From contig CAYRUP010000038.1 of assembly GCA_964427485.1 (NCBI GenBank), positions 1 to 14,995 of the forward strand: a stretch of 14,995 nt of DNA, in the 5' to 3' direction. The translations under genes and the position numbers were made by a program. Of this stretch, positions 14,410-14,995 are shown piece by piece. Below the pieces are notes generated by a model. The model had not been told where the DNA came from. It did no database searches and saw nothing but the letters and a program-made list of their open reading frames with translations. This DNA comes from CAYRUP01 sp964427485 (GTDB lineage: Bacteria > Pseudomonadota > Gammaproteobacteria > DSM-16500). Position 1 is the stretch's first letter, and each line of letters opens with the position of its first letter.

Positions 14410-14891
14410 AAATTAATTTATTACCTTGGCGCCAATACGTTCGCGTGAGTAAACAAAAACGCATGAAATATAGATTAATCAGCGTTGCTTTTTTATGTCT
14501 GCTCTTTTTTGTTATGATGCACATATCTTTTGTAGAAGCATTAAAAAAAATAAATTTCACTTTGTTTGATTTACAAAATCAATTGTCTGATGTGCAAAGT
14601 CACACAACAACGAATGACGACCCGTTTTTTTCGACAGAATTAAACAAGGCCGATTTTAGTCAAAAACGCGTTAGCGCGCTCCTGGAAAAAATAGTTAGAA
14701 CCAGTACTTGCCATATTCAAATTACAAAAATTGATTACACGGAAAAATCAATTTTGTGGGTGGGTTATGTGCGTTCTGCCTACGCGATTGCGTGTTGGAT
14801 GAAAGCATTTCGTCACATTCCAATTCAAAAATTTAAAGTAGAAACCCAGAAAGGTTCTGATCTCCAACAATTTTCTTTTGTGATTGAGTAA
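14403..14891 (+). CDS. pilN: Type IV pilus assembly protein PilN
   Basis: PilN is a bitopic inner-membrane protein of the PilMNOP alignment subcomplex, linking cytoplasmic PilM to periplasmic PilO. The cytoplasmic N terminus carries the PilM-binding signature INLLPWR at residues 4-10, then basic residues and a membrane span at about 24-45 (LISVAFLCLLFFVMMHI). A short coiled region and a ferredoxin-like periplasmic domain (about 75-162) follow. The 162-aa length is somewhat short for the family (roughly 180-200). ATG 14403 overlaps the pilM stop and has AGGAG at 14389-14393 upstream. Preservation of INLLPWR shows that the PilM-PilN contact is probably retained even though PilM's nucleotide site looks degenerate. 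Confidence 0.95.
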   Translation: MVEINLLPWRQYVRVSKQKRMKYRLISVAFLCLLFFVMMHISFVEALKKINFTLFDLQNQLSDVQSHTTTNDDPFFSTELNKADFSQKRVSALLEKIVRTSTCHIQITKIDYTEKSILWVGYVRSAYAIACWMKAFRHIPIQKFKVETQKGSDLQQFSFVIE

Positions 14892-14898
14892 CCTATTT

Positions 14899-14995
14899 AT
14901 GCAGCCACTGACCCAGTTTGTCCTATTTTTAGTTTTGATTATTGTGATAGGTAGTGTCGATTGCGGAAAGCAAATAAATCATTTAATGATTCTGT
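14899..14995 (+). CDS. Partial gene after pilN, probably PilO
   Basis: ATG at 14899, seven bases after the pilN stop, opens a frame that stays open to the window edge (32 codons). It begins MQPLTQFVLFLVLIIVIGSV, a short polar start followed directly by a membrane span, then DCGKQINHL. Position and topology fit PilO, the usual next gene. The sequence is too short to exclude another small membrane protein or a PilP-type lipoprotein (CGKQ after the hydrophobic stretch vaguely resembles a lipobox, though VDC is not a good match). The ribosome binding site is weak. It is truncated by the end of the window. Confidence 0.6.
   Translation, partial: MQPLTQFVLFLVLIIVIGSVDCGKQINHLMIL

Noticed and set aside
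1..14995. CRISPR arrays, tRNA genes, insertion sequences, prophage or defence genes
   Set aside because: No regularly spaced direct repeats, cloverleaf-like segments, transposase motifs or defence-type domains were seen on either strand.

Overview
This looks like chromosome of a gammaproteobacterium with moderately low GC, from the Legionella/Coxiella-like part of the class. That placement rests on gene order and protein character, not on a phylogeny. The rpoH-ftsX-ftsE-ftsY-rsmD block, the ubiC-ubiA pair with a rubredoxin-reductase-type gene beside it, and mrcA divergent from pilM-pilN are all familiar gammaproteobacterial neighbourhoods. Nearly every gene is housekeeping. I see no phage, transposase, CRISPR array, tRNA or rRNA.

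Layout. (1) 1-142 is intergenic and holds a nested hairpin with a T-run, probably the terminator of a rightward gene outside the window. (2) 143-3642, minus strand: ftsY, ftsE and ftsX overlap one another and are followed by rpoH. The short ftsX-rpoH gap carries a near-perfect CIRCE operator, so HrcA probably controls the heat-shock sigma factor. (3) 3704-5894, plus strand: rsmD, trpS (GTG start), then two unrecognised small genes coupled by ATGA overlap, a 104-aa soluble helical protein and a 42-aa single-span membrane peptide. (4) 5895-6051: convergent gap filled by a two-arm palindromic repeat. (5) 6052-8292, minus strand: rubredoxin-reductase-like flavoprotein, MarC-family membrane protein and bacterial PH-domain membrane protein, in probable operon order. 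(6) 8338-10792, plus strand: ubiC, ubiA and pdxB, each overlapping the next by ATGA. UbiC and UbiA carry out the first two committed steps of ubiquinone synthesis; PdxB belongs to pyridoxal phosphate synthesis. (7) 10793-10942: a second convergent gap with a different, larger palindromic repeat that runs into the last codons of pdxB. (8) 10943-13336, minus strand: mrcA (PBP1A). (9) 13501-14995, plus strand: pilM (TTG start, degenerate nucleotide-binding motifs), pilN and the first codons of a third gene, the start of a type IV pilus assembly operon.

The most interesting points are the CIRCE element in front of rpoH, the unrecognised 104-aa/42-aa gene pair after trpS, the two families of palindromic repeats in convergent gaps, and the eroded ATP-site motifs of PilM. 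I found no convincing evidence of a wholly new multi-gene system.
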